Shown here: one piece after another, positions 24,940 to 34,425 of the stretch
How positions within the stretch are numbered: the first letter of the stretch is position 1
Layout: each line of letters starts with the position of its first letter
Origin: Sphingobium sp. CR2-8
Lineage (GTDB): Bacteria > Pseudomonadota > Alphaproteobacteria > Sphingomonadales > Sphingomonadaceae
DNA length: 64,000 nt
Reading direction: 5' to 3'
Assembly: GCF_035818615.1 (NCBI RefSeq)
Contig: NZ_JAYKZY010000002.1
Coordinates: 684,501 to 748,500, forward strand
Notes under the pieces: model-generated
Told to the model about the DNA's origin: nothing
What the model saw: only the letters and a program-made list of their open reading frames with translations
Databases searched by the model: none
Position numbers and translations under genes: made by a program

Positions 24940-25160
24940 ATAAGGAAGGGGGTCGGATAGGGAGGTGATGGCAAGATAAAGGCCGACACGCTTCGTCGTA
25001 TCTGTCCGGCCAAGCCCTTGTCTGCACATCGTTTTTTATGGAGACGACCTGTCTCGCTGGCGAGACTGGTTCGGCGCCGGTGGCGCGCAAAGCCGCAGAA
25101 GTCCTGGGCTTTTGTGCGAGATACTTGAGACTACGGGGTCTGGCTCGCCATATCCTGCCG
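24940..25160. other. Relaxase leader, possible oriT region
   Basis: About 220 bases in front of the relaxase. The palindrome TCTCGCTGGCGAGA lies near 25052-25065. Origins of transfer often sit beside the relaxase gene, but no nick-site consensus was recognised here. Confidence 0.25.
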
Positions 25161-27233
25161 ATGGCACAGGATGACGATATTTTCGAGCCCCGCGTCGGGC
25201 GTTCACGGCGCGACAGCGCCCGCCCGCCGCGGGCTACGCGACTGCGCGCTGAGATAGTAAAGCAGGTTGCCCGGCGCGGCGGTGACCCGCGTCGGCTCGG
25301 CGATGCTGGCGCGGTTTCTGCGCCCCGAACTGGGCGCTTCAATGCGCGGGGCCGGGGCGCCCGGATTGCGGCGGCCGTGCCGCGCGGTTCGGGCTGGTCG
25401 TTCGACCACGGCAGCGGCATGCGGGTGCGGCCCCGGCGGGTAACGGTGAAGGCACGCGTCGTGAAGCTGGCGGGCAAGGCGACGGCTGTCCGTTCCCATC
25501 TACGCTATCTCGAACGCGATGGCGTCAGCCGTGAAGGCGAGCCGGGGCGCTTCTATTCGACCTTTGCCGATGATGCGGACGGGAAGGCATTTGCAGAACG
25601 TGGGGCGGGCGATCGTCACCAGTTCCGGTTCATCGTCGCGCCCGAGGATGGTCCCGCCTTCGATCATCTGCGCAATTTTACCCGCGATCTCATGGCAAAA
25701 ATGGAGGAGGATCTGGGCACGACGCTCGACTGGGTGGCGGTGGATCATTTCGACACCGGTCATCCCCATAGCCATATCCTGGTCCGGGGCATCACCGAGG
25801 ACGGCAAGACCCTCAACATCGCGGGTGACTATATCGCCCATGGCATTCGCCACCGGGGATCGCAGATCATGACCTGGGCGCTGGGGCCGCAGAGCGAGCT
25901 GGAGGTGCGCCACCAGCTCGAGCGCGAGGTCGATGCCGAACGGCTCACCCGGCTCGACCGGATGATGCTGGCGCAGGCCGGGGACAAGGCGCGCGACCAT
26001 GTCATCGACCTGCGCGGACAGGAAGGTCGGCGTGCGTTCGATCCCCAGCATCAGCAACTGCTGGTCGCGCGTGCCCGTGTGCTCGAGCGGATGGAGCTGG
26101 CGGAGCCAGCAGGGCCGCTGGCCTGGAGGCTCGCCCCGCACATGGAACAGACGCTGATCGACATGGGCATGCGTGGCGACATCATCCGGCTCATGCACCG
26201 CGAGATGACGCAGGAGAAATCAGCGCCCGGAATTGAGCATGATCGCTGTGTCGTCCATGGCATCGACAAGGTGCCCGAACAGAATGAAGGCCCCATCATC
26301 GGTAGGGTGGTAAAGCGGGGCACTGCCGACGATGAACATGAGCGCCGCTATATCATCGTCGACGGCATTGATGGGCACAGCCATTATGTCGATATCGGGA
26401 TCAGCGCCGAACCGACACCCATCGGTGGCGTGGTCAGCCTGACGCCCGTGCAGGCCGAACCCCGCAGCGTCGATCAGACCGTCGCCCACATCGCCGAGGC
26501 CCATGGTGGCCGCTATACGGTCGATATCCACCTGCGCCATGATCCCACGGCCACCGAAAGCTTTGCACAGACCCATGTCCGGCGACTGGAGGCGATCCGC
26601 AGGGTGATCGGCAAGCCCGAGCGCGCGCCCGATGGGACATGGCAGATCGGTCCCGATCATCTCGATACCGCGCTGGCCTATGAGCAGCGCAAACTGCGCG
26701 CCGAACCGGTCAAGGTCGAGATGCTGTCCTCGACGCCGATCCTCGCACAGACCGGCGTCCATGCCGCGACCTGGCTGGACCGGGAACTGGTGGCGAAAGA
26801 CAGGATGGTCACTGCCGATACAGGCTATGGCGCAGAGGTCCGCAAGGCGCTGGCGCTGCGCCAACAATGGCTGGTCGAGCAGCAACTCGCCGAGCGTCAG
26901 GGGAGCGATGTCCTTTACCGCGCCAATCTGTTGCGCATCCTGCGGGACCGCGAAATGCGCGCGGTGGCAGGGCAATTGTCGCACGAGATGGGCCTGCAGT
27001 TCACACAGATCGAACCGGGCGAGCGCGTCGAGGGGACGCTCAGGCGGAGGGTGGATATGACCTCGGGACGCTTCGCGCTGATCGAGCGCGCGCGGGACTT
27101 CACGCTCGTGTCGTGGCGCGACGATCTGGAACGCCATGTCGGCAAACCCTTGTCCGGCATCATGCGCGACGGGCGGTCGATCAACTGGACGATAGGCCGG
27201 GGGCGGAGCGGTCCCAGCATCGGCGGTATGTGA
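25161..27233 (+). CDS. VirD2-like relaxase with DUF3363 C-terminus
   Basis: A 690-residue mobilisation nuclease. The relaxase motif III HFDTGHPHSHILVRG covers residues 196-210 (three metal-binding histidines in HPHSH). The long C-terminal half matches the DUF3363 region found in Ti/IncP-type relaxases of proteobacterial elements. Relaxases nick one strand at oriT, stay bound to the 5' end and pilot the DNA. The frame opens at 25038, but ATG 25161 begins the conserved MAQDDDIFEPRVG start. No type IV secretion genes are in the window, so the element would need another system to transfer. An oriT may lie in 24940-25160 or near the following gene. Confidence 0.85.
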   Translation: MAQDDDIFEPRVGRSRRDSARPPRATRLRAEIVKQVARRGGDPRRLGDAGAVSAPRTGRFNARGRGARIAAAVPRGSGWSFDHGSGMRVRPRRVTVKARVVKLAGKATAVRSHLRYLERDGVSREGEPGRFYSTFADDADGKAFAERGAGDRHQFRFIVAPEDGPAFDHLRNFTRDLMAKMEEDLGTTLDWVAVDHFDTGHPHSHILVRGITEDGKTLNIAGDYIAHGIRHRGSQIMTWALGPQSELEVRHQLEREVDAERLTRLDRMMLAQAGDKARDHVIDLRGQEGRRAFDPQHQQLLVARARVLERMELAEPAGPLAWRLAPHMEQTLIDMGMRGDIIRLMHREMTQEKSAPGIEHDRCVVHGIDKVPEQNEGPIIGRVVKRGTADDEHERRYIIVDGIDGHSHYVDIGISAEPTPIGGVVSLTPVQAEPRSVDQTVAHIAEAHGGRYTVDIHLRHDPTATESFAQTHVRRLEAIRRVIGKPERAPDGTWQIGPDHLDTALAYEQRKLRAEPVKVEMLSSTPILAQTGVHAATWLDRELVAKDRMVTADTGYGAEVRKALALRQQWLVEQQLAERQGSDVLYRANLLRILRDREMRAVAGQLSHEMGLQFTQIEPGERVEGTLRRRVDMTSGRFALIERARDFTLVSWRDDLERHVGKPLSGIMRDGRSINWTIGRGRSGPSIGGM

Positions 27234-27400
27234 GCCAGCACGACACAGGTCCGATCCGAGCCGATCTGCGCCCATCAGCATCATAGCCTTGCGACAGGTC
27301 GGACGGCGATAATCGCCCACGGTAGCGGATCGCTCTTATGTTCCCCCTGCAAAGGGCTGGTCCGCTGCCACCCGACATCCCCATGGGCAGGCGACATCCT

Positions 27401-27820
27401 ATGAAAAGCTACAAGACCCGGCATCAACTGTTCCTGCCCGAGGAGATGAGCAAGCGGCTCGACCATCTGGCGAAGAGCTCAGGCCGCGCGCGGTCCGAAA
27501 TCCTGGTCGAGGCGCTCGACGCCTGGTTCAATCGGCGGCAGGCACCCAAATCCGACGAGAGCATCGGTATCCGCCTGACCCGGATCGAGCGCGATACCCA
27601 ATGGCTGCGCCGCAACCAGGGCCTGGTCTGGGAAGTGCTGGCGCGGATGGTCCGGCATCAGCTGATTATGGGCGCCATGCATCCGGTCGACGAGGCGGCG
27701 CAGGCCGTGGGGGCCAGGATGTTTGCGCAGCTGATCGACGAGATCGCTGATCGGTTCGCCGGGAAAGCCGCGCCCGCCACGGACGACCCCGCCACCTTGA
27801 AGCTGAGGAGTTTGCAATGA
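27401..27820 (+). CDS. Ribbon-helix-helix (CopG-like) protein of the mobilisation block
   Basis: A 139-residue protein with an N-terminal RHH domain (KTRHQLFLPEEMSKRLDHLA, then RARSEILVEALDAWF) and a helical C-terminus (WEVLARMVRHQLIMG). RHH proteins beside relaxases commonly bind oriT and recruit the relaxase, or regulate the operon. ATG 27401 is chosen; the longer upstream frame lacks conserved sequence. Its stop overlaps the next start by 4 bases (ATGA). It follows the relaxase by 167 bases and is on the same strand. Confidence 0.7.
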   Translation: MKSYKTRHQLFLPEEMSKRLDHLAKSSGRARSEILVEALDAWFNRRQAPKSDESIGIRLTRIERDTQWLRRNQGLVWEVLARMVRHQLIMGAMHPVDEAAQAVGARMFAQLIDEIADRFAGKAAPATDDPATLKLRSLQ

Positions 27821-28044
27821 GCCGGGAGCATCGCGCGCTGAAGGCAACAGACCTTCCCGCCCCCGATGGGTTCGAGCCGATCACGGTGCGCGTTCCCGAC
27901 GCTTGCCGGATGCTGGGCATCCGACGCAGCAAATTCTATGAGCTGATCGCCGATGGCGAGATCAGGATCCTCAAGCTGGGTAGCGCCACGCTCGTGCCCA
28001 TGGAGCAGATCAGGGCATTGGTCCGGCGGCTTGAGAAGGGATGA
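27817..28044 (+). CDS. Excisionase/MerR-like helix-turn-helix protein
   Basis: A 75-residue protein with one winged-helix excisionase-type domain: VPDACRMLGIRRSKFYELIADGEIRILKLG, ending SATLVPMEQIRALVRRLEKG. Such proteins act as recombination directionality factors or small regulators in integrative elements. It is translationally coupled to the RHH gene. An excisionase without a neighbouring integrase suggests that the element has lost or separated its integrase, or that the protein serves as a regulator. Confidence 0.72.
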   Translation: MSREHRALKATDLPAPDGFEPITVRVPDACRMLGIRRSKFYELIADGEIRILKLGSATLVPMEQIRALVRRLEKG

Positions 28045-28131
28045 TCGGAAGGCGGGTTGGCAGCTACGCCTGCGGCTGTGCAGGCTGGGTTTCGGAAATG
28101 GCCTGCGTGCAGACCGGCCAACGCATGCAGC

Positions 28132-28491
28132 TCACTGATGATGCAGCATTTTCTCGAACCCATCATTCGCCTTCGCCATCTTGGCGACTTTCCTCAGATG
28201 GCTGCGAACATGGCGCTCGAACCGCACATCGTCGTAAACGCCGGTTGCGTGATATTCCTCCTGGCCGATCAGCGCCTTGAGGCGCTGGGCAAACGGGGCC
28301 TGCTCTTCGGTGCAATCAGGAGCCTGAAGGGCACGGCACACCCATTCCTCGGCGGCGGCCTTGTCATAGTCATCGCGCGCCTCATAGCCACGTCGGTCAG
28401 CCGCCGCCTGATCCAGCTTCGACACGTCCAACCGGCGCGCCAGCCATTTACGGACCAGCGCCCCATTCCATGGCTTTGACGGATTGCTCAT
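28132..28491 (-). CDS. Hypothetical 119-residue helical protein
   Basis: ATG 28491 (MSNPSKPWNGALVRKWLARRLD...) is preferred over the upstream in-frame start because GGAG lies just upstream and the sequence then looks conserved. It is highly charged and helical (RRGYEARDDYDKAAAEEW, RFERHVRSHLRKVAKMAK), with no membrane segment or motif that I know. It is convergent with the excisionase-like gene. Function unknown. Confidence 0.5.
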   Translation of the reverse strand: MSNPSKPWNGALVRKWLARRLDVSKLDQAAADRRGYEARDDYDKAAAEEWVCRALQAPDCTEEQAPFAQRLKALIGQEEYHATGVYDDVRFERHVRSHLRKVAKMAKANDGFEKMLHHQ

Positions 28492-28571
28492 GCATTTGCT
28501 CCAGATCCCGATCGCCAGCCCCATATCAGTTACCCGCTCGCGTTCGATGACGGAATGCTGACGCGTTGATA

Positions 28572-29003
28572 TTATTGCCGTGCCAGCAGCCGAAGGGTGG
28601 CATCGTCGCGCACGCCGCCGAACCAGCGGTCCAGCGCGGCGCTGAACAGGTCACCGCCCGTGGCAGCCTCGAACAGGGTAAGGGACGATCGTAGCTTCAT
28701 GGCGTCCACCTCTCCGAGCACGCCTGCCGGGCTGCTGCTGTGTGGCAGGTCTTCCAGCGTCACCACACATTCTCGCAGGCGGTCACCAAGTGTGGGGTGC
28801 GCTAAATAGGCGCGCGCCTCGTCCAGTGACGCGATGGCGTAATGCTGTGCCGTAGAGCTGCGGCCCAGGCCAGCGACCTGGGGGAAAATGAACCACATCC
28901 AGTGGCTGGTCTTCCGGCCTTGGCGCAACTCGGCAAGGACGGCCGCATAAACGGACTGCTGGGCGGCGAGGAAGCGGCTCAGGTTGTACGGGTCGTTGCT
29001 CAT
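28572..29003 (-). CDS. DUF1810 family protein
   Basis: A 143-residue protein with the DUF1810 signature throughout: YNLSRFLAAQQSVYAAVLAELRQGRK, HWMWFIFPQVAGLGRSSTAQHYAI and the terminal LFSAALDRWFGG region. Length and motif order match the family. DUF1810 proteins are small cytosolic proteins of unsettled function, widespread in alphaproteobacteria. Starts at ATG 29003. No operon partner is evident: the next upstream gene on this strand is 200 bases away. Confidence 0.85.
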   Translation of the reverse strand: MSNDPYNLSRFLAAQQSVYAAVLAELRQGRKTSHWMWFIFPQVAGLGRSSTAQHYAIASLDEARAYLAHPTLGDRLRECVVTLEDLPHSSSPAGVLGEVDAMKLRSSLTLFEAATGGDLFSAALDRWFGGVRDDATLRLLARQ

Positions 29004-29209
29004 GCAGGTATGACGCGGTCAGAAGCTGGTCGTTCCGCGTGACCGGGTTGCGCCCATTTTCGCCGTTCGAGAACGATATTCTCGCTCCCGGAAGCGGACA
29101 TTTGGATCATGATTTGGTTTCGGACGAAGTTGTCATTCCCGCAGCTTCCCTCGCTCAAACATGGGAGGCCGAAAGCCAAGGCGACGTCCCCCAATCCCGC
29201 CGAGTTCAA

Positions 29210-30421
29210 TCAATGTCCTATCACCGCCATGTCTCCAGTGCGGCTTCCTGCGGGAAAGCCGTGCACGCGTGATGACCATGCCACCATTAATCCAATGCAT
29301 ATCAACGCGAGCATGGCCCAGGGAAATGCTGCGACACCCCAAGCCTCAAGCATAAAACCGCCAGCAAGGCCGCCCGCAGCGATCGCACCGTTCCAGGCAA
29401 CGACATTCATCGACAGAGCCGTGTCGGCGCCGTCGCCAGCAGCATCTGCGAGGGCGGTCTGGAGCAAAGTTGCTGCGCCGCCAAAAGTCAGTCCCCAGAT
29501 CGCAGTGCAGGCGTAGATAACGATGACGGACCTGGCGCCCACCACAAGCGTCACCGTGACCAGCGCGAACAGAGCAAGACTGGCCAGCACGGCCGTCCGC
29601 AGAAAATGATCTACCAGCCTCCCGGTCAGCCATATGCCGACCAAGGCTGTCATGCCAAATGTGAGCAGGACGAGATCTAAGTGGTCTGCCAGACCAGCAG
29701 GCGTCACGAACGGCGCCACATAGGTGTAAAGGATGTTGTGTGCGAGCATCCAGCAGACGACGACCCCCAACACGGAACGAACCCCTGGTTTAGTGAGAAC
29801 GCGGTAAAGCGGCATGCGCGCGCTGCGGGCCTGACCGGGATAATCGGGAACCTTCGCCAGCACCCACAGGATCAGCACGATCGTCAGCAGTGACATTACA
29901 CCAAAAGCAGAACGCCAGCCGACTGCGGCACCCAGCCAGGTTCCGAAGGGAACACCGAGGGACAAGGCTACAGGCGTTCCAACCATGGCAATCGCCATCG
30001 CTCGGCCTTGTTGTTCGGGTGCAACCATCCGGCGCGCGTATCCCGCCAACAGGCTCCAGGCTAATCCCGCCGACATGCCGGCCATGAACCGGGCTGCCAT
30101 CGTGAGCAGTATGTTATTTGAAAGTGCAGTGATCGAGTTGAAGACGAGGAAACCGACAATCGTCAGCAACAACACACTGCGCCGTCGCCACCCCTGCGTC
30201 GCGATGCTGAGGGGGATGGCAGCGATCAGTGAGCCGATCGCATAAGCAGTAACAGTCTGGCCCGCGAGCGCTGATGAAATGTCCATGCCCGAGGAAATTT
30301 GCGGCAGCAGTCCGGCTGGCAGGGTTTCGGTGGCGATGCAGATGAAGCCCGTCATTGCGAGCGCTAGAAGTGCGGAAACTGGCATGGGATCGCTTGCCCG
30401 GTTGAATTCTTTGTTAGGCAT
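29210..30421 (-). CDS. MFS drug/sugar efflux transporter (DHA1-type)
   Basis: A 403-residue transporter with about twelve hydrophobic helices. The first helix reads ALLALAMTGFICIATETLPAGLLPQI, as in AraJ/SotB-like exporters, followed by the motif A region between TM2 and TM3 (ATQGWRRRSVLLLT). These proteins expel drugs or sugars with proton exchange. ATG 30421 has GAAGG five bases upstream; the GTG at 30433 is less likely. It is divergent from a TetR-type gene, and two matching palindromes in between mark it as the regulator's target. Confidence 0.82.
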   Translation of the reverse strand: MPNKEFNRASDPMPVSALLALAMTGFICIATETLPAGLLPQISSGMDISSALAGQTVTAYAIGSLIAAIPLSIATQGWRRRSVLLLTIVGFLVFNSITALSNNILLTMAARFMAGMSAGLAWSLLAGYARRMVAPEQQGRAMAIAMVGTPVALSLGVPFGTWLGAAVGWRSAFGVMSLLTIVLILWVLAKVPDYPGQARSARMPLYRVLTKPGVRSVLGVVVCWMLAHNILYTYVAPFVTPAGLADHLDLVLLTFGMTALVGIWLTGRLVDHFLRTAVLASLALFALVTVTLVVGARSVIVIYACTAIWGLTFGGAATLLQTALADAAGDGADTALSMNVVAWNGAIAAGGLAGGFMLEAWGVAAFPWAMLALICIGLMVAWSSRVHGFPAGSRTGDMAVIGH

Positions 30422-30435
30422 GGAAACCTTCACAT

Positions 30436-30457
30436 TTATGGATTGATCGATCCATAA
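30436..30457. promoter_or_regulatory. TetR-type operator 1
   Basis: Palindrome with perfect 8-base arms TTATGGAT / ATCCATAA and spacer TGATCG. It lies 15 bases upstream of the MFS start. A near-identical copy is 52 bases away, in front of the regulator gene, which supports binding by the adjacent TetR-family protein. Confidence 0.65.
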
Positions 30458-30487
30458 GTACGCTAGTGACAGCCGGATGGCAATGAT

Positions 30488-30509
30488 TTATAGAATGATT
30501 GATCCATAA
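30488..30509. promoter_or_regulatory. TetR-type operator 2
   Basis: Second copy of the same 22-base site, with one intact arm (ATCCATAA) and one degenerate arm (TTATAGAA). It ends 11 bases before the regulator's ATG, suggesting autorepression. Confidence 0.6.
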
Positions 30510-30520
30510 ATGAGGACGGC

Positions 30521-31126
30521 ATGCCACGCACAGGACGCCCGCGCACTTTTGACCGAGCCGCCGCCATCGATGCGGCAATGATGCTTTTTTGGGCTCAAGG
30601 TTATGAGCCAACGTCCTTGTCGCAGCTCAGGTCCTGCATGGGAGGGCTATCGTCGGCCAGCTTCTATGCGGCTTTCACGTCCAAAGAGGCGTTGTTCCAA
30701 GACGTTGTAGACCATTACATCGAATCCTATGGCCAGGTGACCGCCAGCCTCAAGGACGATACGCTCGCTCCGCGCGACGCAATCGAGACGGCACTGCGCA
30801 AATCGGCCGCTATGCAAACGGCGCAATCGCATCCGCCAGGCTGCTTGATCATGCTCGGCGCCAGCAACTGCTCGCCAGAAAATCGGCAGGTCGAGGCGAT
30901 TCTGGTCCAGGAGCGTCAACGCAACCGACAAGGGATCCAACGGCATGTTGAGAGAGCTAAAACGGACGGAGAGTTCTCACCAGGTACTGACACTGCCGCA
31001 ATGGCAGGGATGTTTAGCTCCTTTCTGAGCGGTATATCAGTGGAAGCCAGAGACGGCGTACCTTTATCGCAGATCGACGCAGCGATTACGTCATTAATGC
31101 TGCTTTGGGATCGAGCTGCAGTCTGA
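30521..31126 (+). CDS. TetR/AcrR-family regulator of the MFS pump
   Basis: A 201-residue repressor. The N-terminal DNA-binding domain (about 8-55) reads RTFDRAAAIDAAMMLFWAQGYEPTSLSQL and SSASFYAAFTSKEALFQDVVDHY, the classic TetR helix-turn-helix; the rest is the ligand-binding helical domain. GAGG lies six bases before the ATG. It is divergent from the MFS gene with two shared operators. The inducer is unknown. Confidence 0.88.
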   Translation: MPRTGRPRTFDRAAAIDAAMMLFWAQGYEPTSLSQLRSCMGGLSSASFYAAFTSKEALFQDVVDHYIESYGQVTASLKDDTLAPRDAIETALRKSAAMQTAQSHPPGCLIMLGASNCSPENRQVEAILVQERQRNRQGIQRHVERAKTDGEFSPGTDTAAMAGMFSSFLSGISVEARDGVPLSQIDAAITSLMLLWDRAAV

Positions 31127-31488
31127 CGGTGTAGGGTCGATGCGTGACTGACGGAATTCTGCCGAGTGCGCCCATTCAAGCCGTTCAATTTGAAAAGTCT
31201 CGGGCCTACGAGCGATCAGTCCGGTTATGGCCGGGGCTGGGACGAAGCTGTCGTTCGCCAGCTTGGGGCGAAAGACGGGTCTTGTCAGAAGCGGTCGTAG
31301 GCCGACGATCGGTAAATTGAACGCGAATGCGAAAGCCTTGCCGGCTGAAGGCTGACTGGAATTCGGCGGAATTTCAGCATGAACCCGCAAGGGCGGACCT
31401 GCACCGCTTCAACAACCAGCGCGACGCAAATGTCAAAGCGCGCTACTCTAGGCTTTGCCATGTGAATATCTGAAAAGCCGTTGCCAGA
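31127..31488. other. 360-base intergenic region
   Basis: No gene is seen. GCCTACGA (near 31205) and TCGTAGGC (near 31297) can pair over a long distance. The stretch GGGACGAAGCTGTCGTTC near 31240 resembles one at about 29118-29135 (CGGACGAAGTTGTCATTC), so both may be copies of a degenerate sphingomonad intergenic sequence. Confidence 0.35.
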
Positions 31489-34425
31489 ATGAACAAAGTC
31501 CAGCTCGTCGCGATGATCCGCTTCAACCTCAGCGAGATGAAGGCGCGCAACGCGCATCATGAGTTCGAACATCTCGCGCGCTATCTGGCGCGGGCCAAGG
31601 TGCACAGCAACATCCTGCCCGCTACTGGACCGGTGAGCGCTGGCGGTGATGAGGGTCGCGACTTCGAAACCTATCGTAGCTCGATCACGCGGCCAATCAG
31701 TGCTGTTTCGAACGAGCTAAGCTCCGGATTGCGACGCGTCAGGTTCGGATGCTCGCTGGCAACCAAGATCACTTCCAAGATCAAGTCTGACGTCAAAACG
31801 ATGGCCGCGCCTGGGACGGCTGATGCGATCGCGTATTTTTGCGAAGCGAATGTCCCGATTAAAAAGCGGCTCGAACTCACACGTTGGGCTACATCCGAGC
31901 ACAGCCTCGAACTTCAGATCTTCGACGGGACCGCAATCGCTGAAATGCTGGCGGACGCCGACGTCTTCTGGATCGCGCAGCAATATCTACACCTTCCCGC
32001 CGACGCCTTCCCCACGCATGCCGGAGATCAGAGCTGGTATCCGAAGCACCGCGATCGGTGGCGCGGCAGGGAACCGATGTCGTTCAGCACGTCGGACTTC
32101 TTTGAGGTGAAGTCCGGGCTCAGGTACGCAACGTTCAACGAGGAGGGCCGACCAGATCTTCTTGAATGGCTAAAACTCACAGAGGCGTTTCGCGTCGAAC
32201 CTTGCCTACGCGAGATGGCGCGCGCTGCGGCTTACGAGATCGCCGTCGCGAACCTTCGCGGGAAGACCGATCTCGATCCCGCCAAACATTTGATCGTCGA
32301 CTTCTTTTCGGATGTCGATGCGTGGCTCGCGCCCTCGGATCTACAAGATGCGGCAACGCTCGTGAGCTACGCATTTGGCGCATGGGTCCTGGGCCACTTC
32401 TCAGGCGATCTGACCGAAGTGCTCGTTTGGCGTGGTAGAATCGCAACAATCCTCGACCGCGAGGTTGACGCATCGGAGGGCCCTGGGCGCCTCGCCGCCT
32501 TGCTTCGTATCCGCGCATCACTTGCGACCGTGCCGATAGCGGCCGACACAGCGCCCGATCTCAGCGCTGGCTTCGACGATTGGGAACGCATGCTCGACGC
32601 TGCCCACAGCGCGCCGCTATTCCCGATCGAGGACTTCACGGACTTTCTCAATAAGCTAACGCCCATGCTCGGCAATCACCCTCGCTTCGAGGCGCTCGCG
32701 GAGCGCGCGGAGGATCTTGTTGCCAAGAAGGCCGGCCCCGCAGTCGCGGCCGACAAAAGCTTCGACCGCGCAGTTCTCCGCTACGAGCAAGATGACCTGC
32801 TGCTGGCGGTACACGACTTTCATCGCATTCAGCACCGCTGGTTCAGCGGAGATCGCCTCGAAGGTTTCCAACGCGCGACATTTCTCCTCTCCAAATCCTA
32901 CCTCGAACTCGGTCTCGCCTATGCCGCAAAATACATGGCGCTCGTCGGTAGCTATCTCGCGCAGCATAGTGAGCGACCCGAGGTAAAGGCCCAGCTTCCC
33001 CAAATGCTCATGCTCGTCGCTGACGCGGATGATGCCGCCGGCAACTCTCTCTCGTATGTTCAGACTTTGCTCCCCGTCATCGGCGCGCATTTCGCATTCG
33101 AGCCTGATCCATTCGACCAGGATCGCCATCCAGAACTGACCGCACACCTCGGTCAGGTCGCGGCGTTGCGCGGCATTACGGGACGCCTTGGAAGCGCGCA
33201 CATGGCAATCGTCGACCAGGCTCTTGCGCGCTGGCCAGAGCATCTACGCCACTCAGTCGTCGCTTCGTCGGACGGTACCGACGGCTTCTGGTTCAAGGGC
33301 GGTCAGGATGATGTCTGGCAGGGTATCGAAGAAGCATTCATCGGCCGCCCGTTTGGCGACTTGGGAAAGCAGCGCCTTATCGAGTGGCGCGCTCTCGGCG
33401 TTCGATGGGTAGCAACCTTTCAAAACACTTACGGCCACACTGCCATCGCGGAAGAGTTCGTCGCACAGCTGCAGATTGTACAGGCAACGCTGGGGGGTGT
33501 CGATCTCATGCTGTTGCCGACGATCGTCCGGATGGAGCTCGCTCTGGCGACGGGGCCTGAGGACGTCGGTGTGTCGAAGGGTAAGGGTTGGGCGAAGGGA
33601 CAGGGGATCACCTTCTCGGTGCGCCTCCCGCCGAACGACCAAGCTGCCGCGGACATTGAGGAGGGGATCCGGTCGGCGGGGAAGATGACGGCCGTCCTCA
33701 TCAGCCTATGCTCTGTTCTGCCCCATCGCACCTTGACCGAACGAACGGGGCCGCTCGTCCGCATGGCGCTGGACCGGATTTTCGTGGGCAGGCCCTACCG
33801 AGAAATCTATCGCGAGACGATGCTCCAAGACCTCTTTCTGGAAGAAGAGCGGCTAGATCTCGAACCGCTTGCGCGCGAACGCTCATTCGCGTCCCGCGAG
33901 CATCCGCAGCTTGGCTCCCCACAGGGGCCTGGGCAGGGCTATGACAAGGAATCCGCATTGCAGTCAATCGGGGAGCGCTACGAGAGAGCTGCCGGTTGCA
34001 TCCGGCACACGCTCCGCCGTTTACTTGCTCGACCGGATCGCCGCGTATTCCTCGAAAGCTGGCACCGGGAGGGTATGCTGGATTGGGAGATCCTGTCGAT
34101 TGTCGCTAACGCGGCGGCAAATATTCGCTTCCCGATCACGGACGATAGTGCGACGGCAGAGCAGCTAGAGCAAGTGCGCGGCATGTTCGATCAAAAGGAG
34201 CGGGTGCGGGATGCGTTGGACCCGGCGCTCTTCACGGACGAACTTCTCATCGCCAACAGGCAAGGGTTTCATGGCGCGCTCGCAGCTGGCTGGCAGTTGC
34301 AAGGGAGCCCCGCCCTTTCAGACCGAGATGCCGTCGAGAAATTCTTGATACAGCGTTACGGGCTTCGATCCGACGACATAAAACATAGTGACCTATTTAA
34401 ATGGGGCGGAGCAGCGTTAAGTTAA
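31489..34425 (+). CDS. Large protein with N-terminal nuclease-like domain
   Basis: A 978-residue protein of no named family. The first ~165 residues look like a diverged restriction-endonuclease domain: HHEFEHLARYLAR (E25/E27), GPVSAGGDEGRDFETY (D58) and a lysine in CSLATK (K93) followed by KIKSDVKTM; the usual E/Q-x-K is not clean. The remainder is long, helical and repeat-like (several LxxALAxxY-type helices between 400 and 700), perhaps a TPR-like sensor. A Mrr-like gene follows on the same strand 240 bases later. A nuclease plus large helical sensor is a frequent layout in phage defence; here that is inference. Confidence 0.6.
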   Translation: MNKVQLVAMIRFNLSEMKARNAHHEFEHLARYLARAKVHSNILPATGPVSAGGDEGRDFETYRSSITRPISAVSNELSSGLRRVRFGCSLATKITSKIKSDVKTMAAPGTADAIAYFCEANVPIKKRLELTRWATSEHSLELQIFDGTAIAEMLADADVFWIAQQYLHLPADAFPTHAGDQSWYPKHRDRWRGREPMSFSTSDFFEVKSGLRYATFNEEGRPDLLEWLKLTEAFRVEPCLREMARAAAYEIAVANLRGKTDLDPAKHLIVDFFSDVDAWLAPSDLQDAATLVSYAFGAWVLGHFSGDLTEVLVWRGRIATILDREVDASEGPGRLAALLRIRASLATVPIAADTAPDLSAGFDDWERMLDAAHSAPLFPIEDFTDFLNKLTPMLGNHPRFEALAERAEDLVAKKAGPAVAADKSFDRAVLRYEQDDLLLAVHDFHRIQHRWFSGDRLEGFQRATFLLSKSYLELGLAYAAKYMALVGSYLAQHSERPEVKAQLPQMLMLVADADDAAGNSLSYVQTLLPVIGAHFAFEPDPFDQDRHPELTAHLGQVAALRGITGRLGSAHMAIVDQALARWPEHLRHSVVASSDGTDGFWFKGGQDDVWQGIEEAFIGRPFGDLGKQRLIEWRALGVRWVATFQNTYGHTAIAEEFVAQLQIVQATLGGVDLMLLPTIVRMELALATGPEDVGVSKGKGWAKGQGITFSVRLPPNDQAAADIEEGIRSAGKMTAVLISLCSVLPHRTLTERTGPLVRMALDRIFVGRPYREIYRETMLQDLFLEEERLDLEPLARERSFASREHPQLGSPQGPGQGYDKESALQSIGERYERAAGCIRHTLRRLLARPDRRVFLESWHREGMLDWEILSIVANAAANIRFPITDDSATAEQLEQVRGMFDQKERVRDALDPALFTDELLIANRQGFHGALAAGWQLQGSPALSDRDAVEKFLIQRYGLRSDDIKHSDLFKWGGAALS

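Noticed and set aside
24884..25477. Upstream extension of the 24521-24883 gene
   Set aside because: The added sequence runs under the relaxase gene and lacks conserved character; ATG 24883 has the ribosome site.
26220..27320. 366-codon frame antisense to the relaxase
   Set aside because: Shadow frame without motifs.
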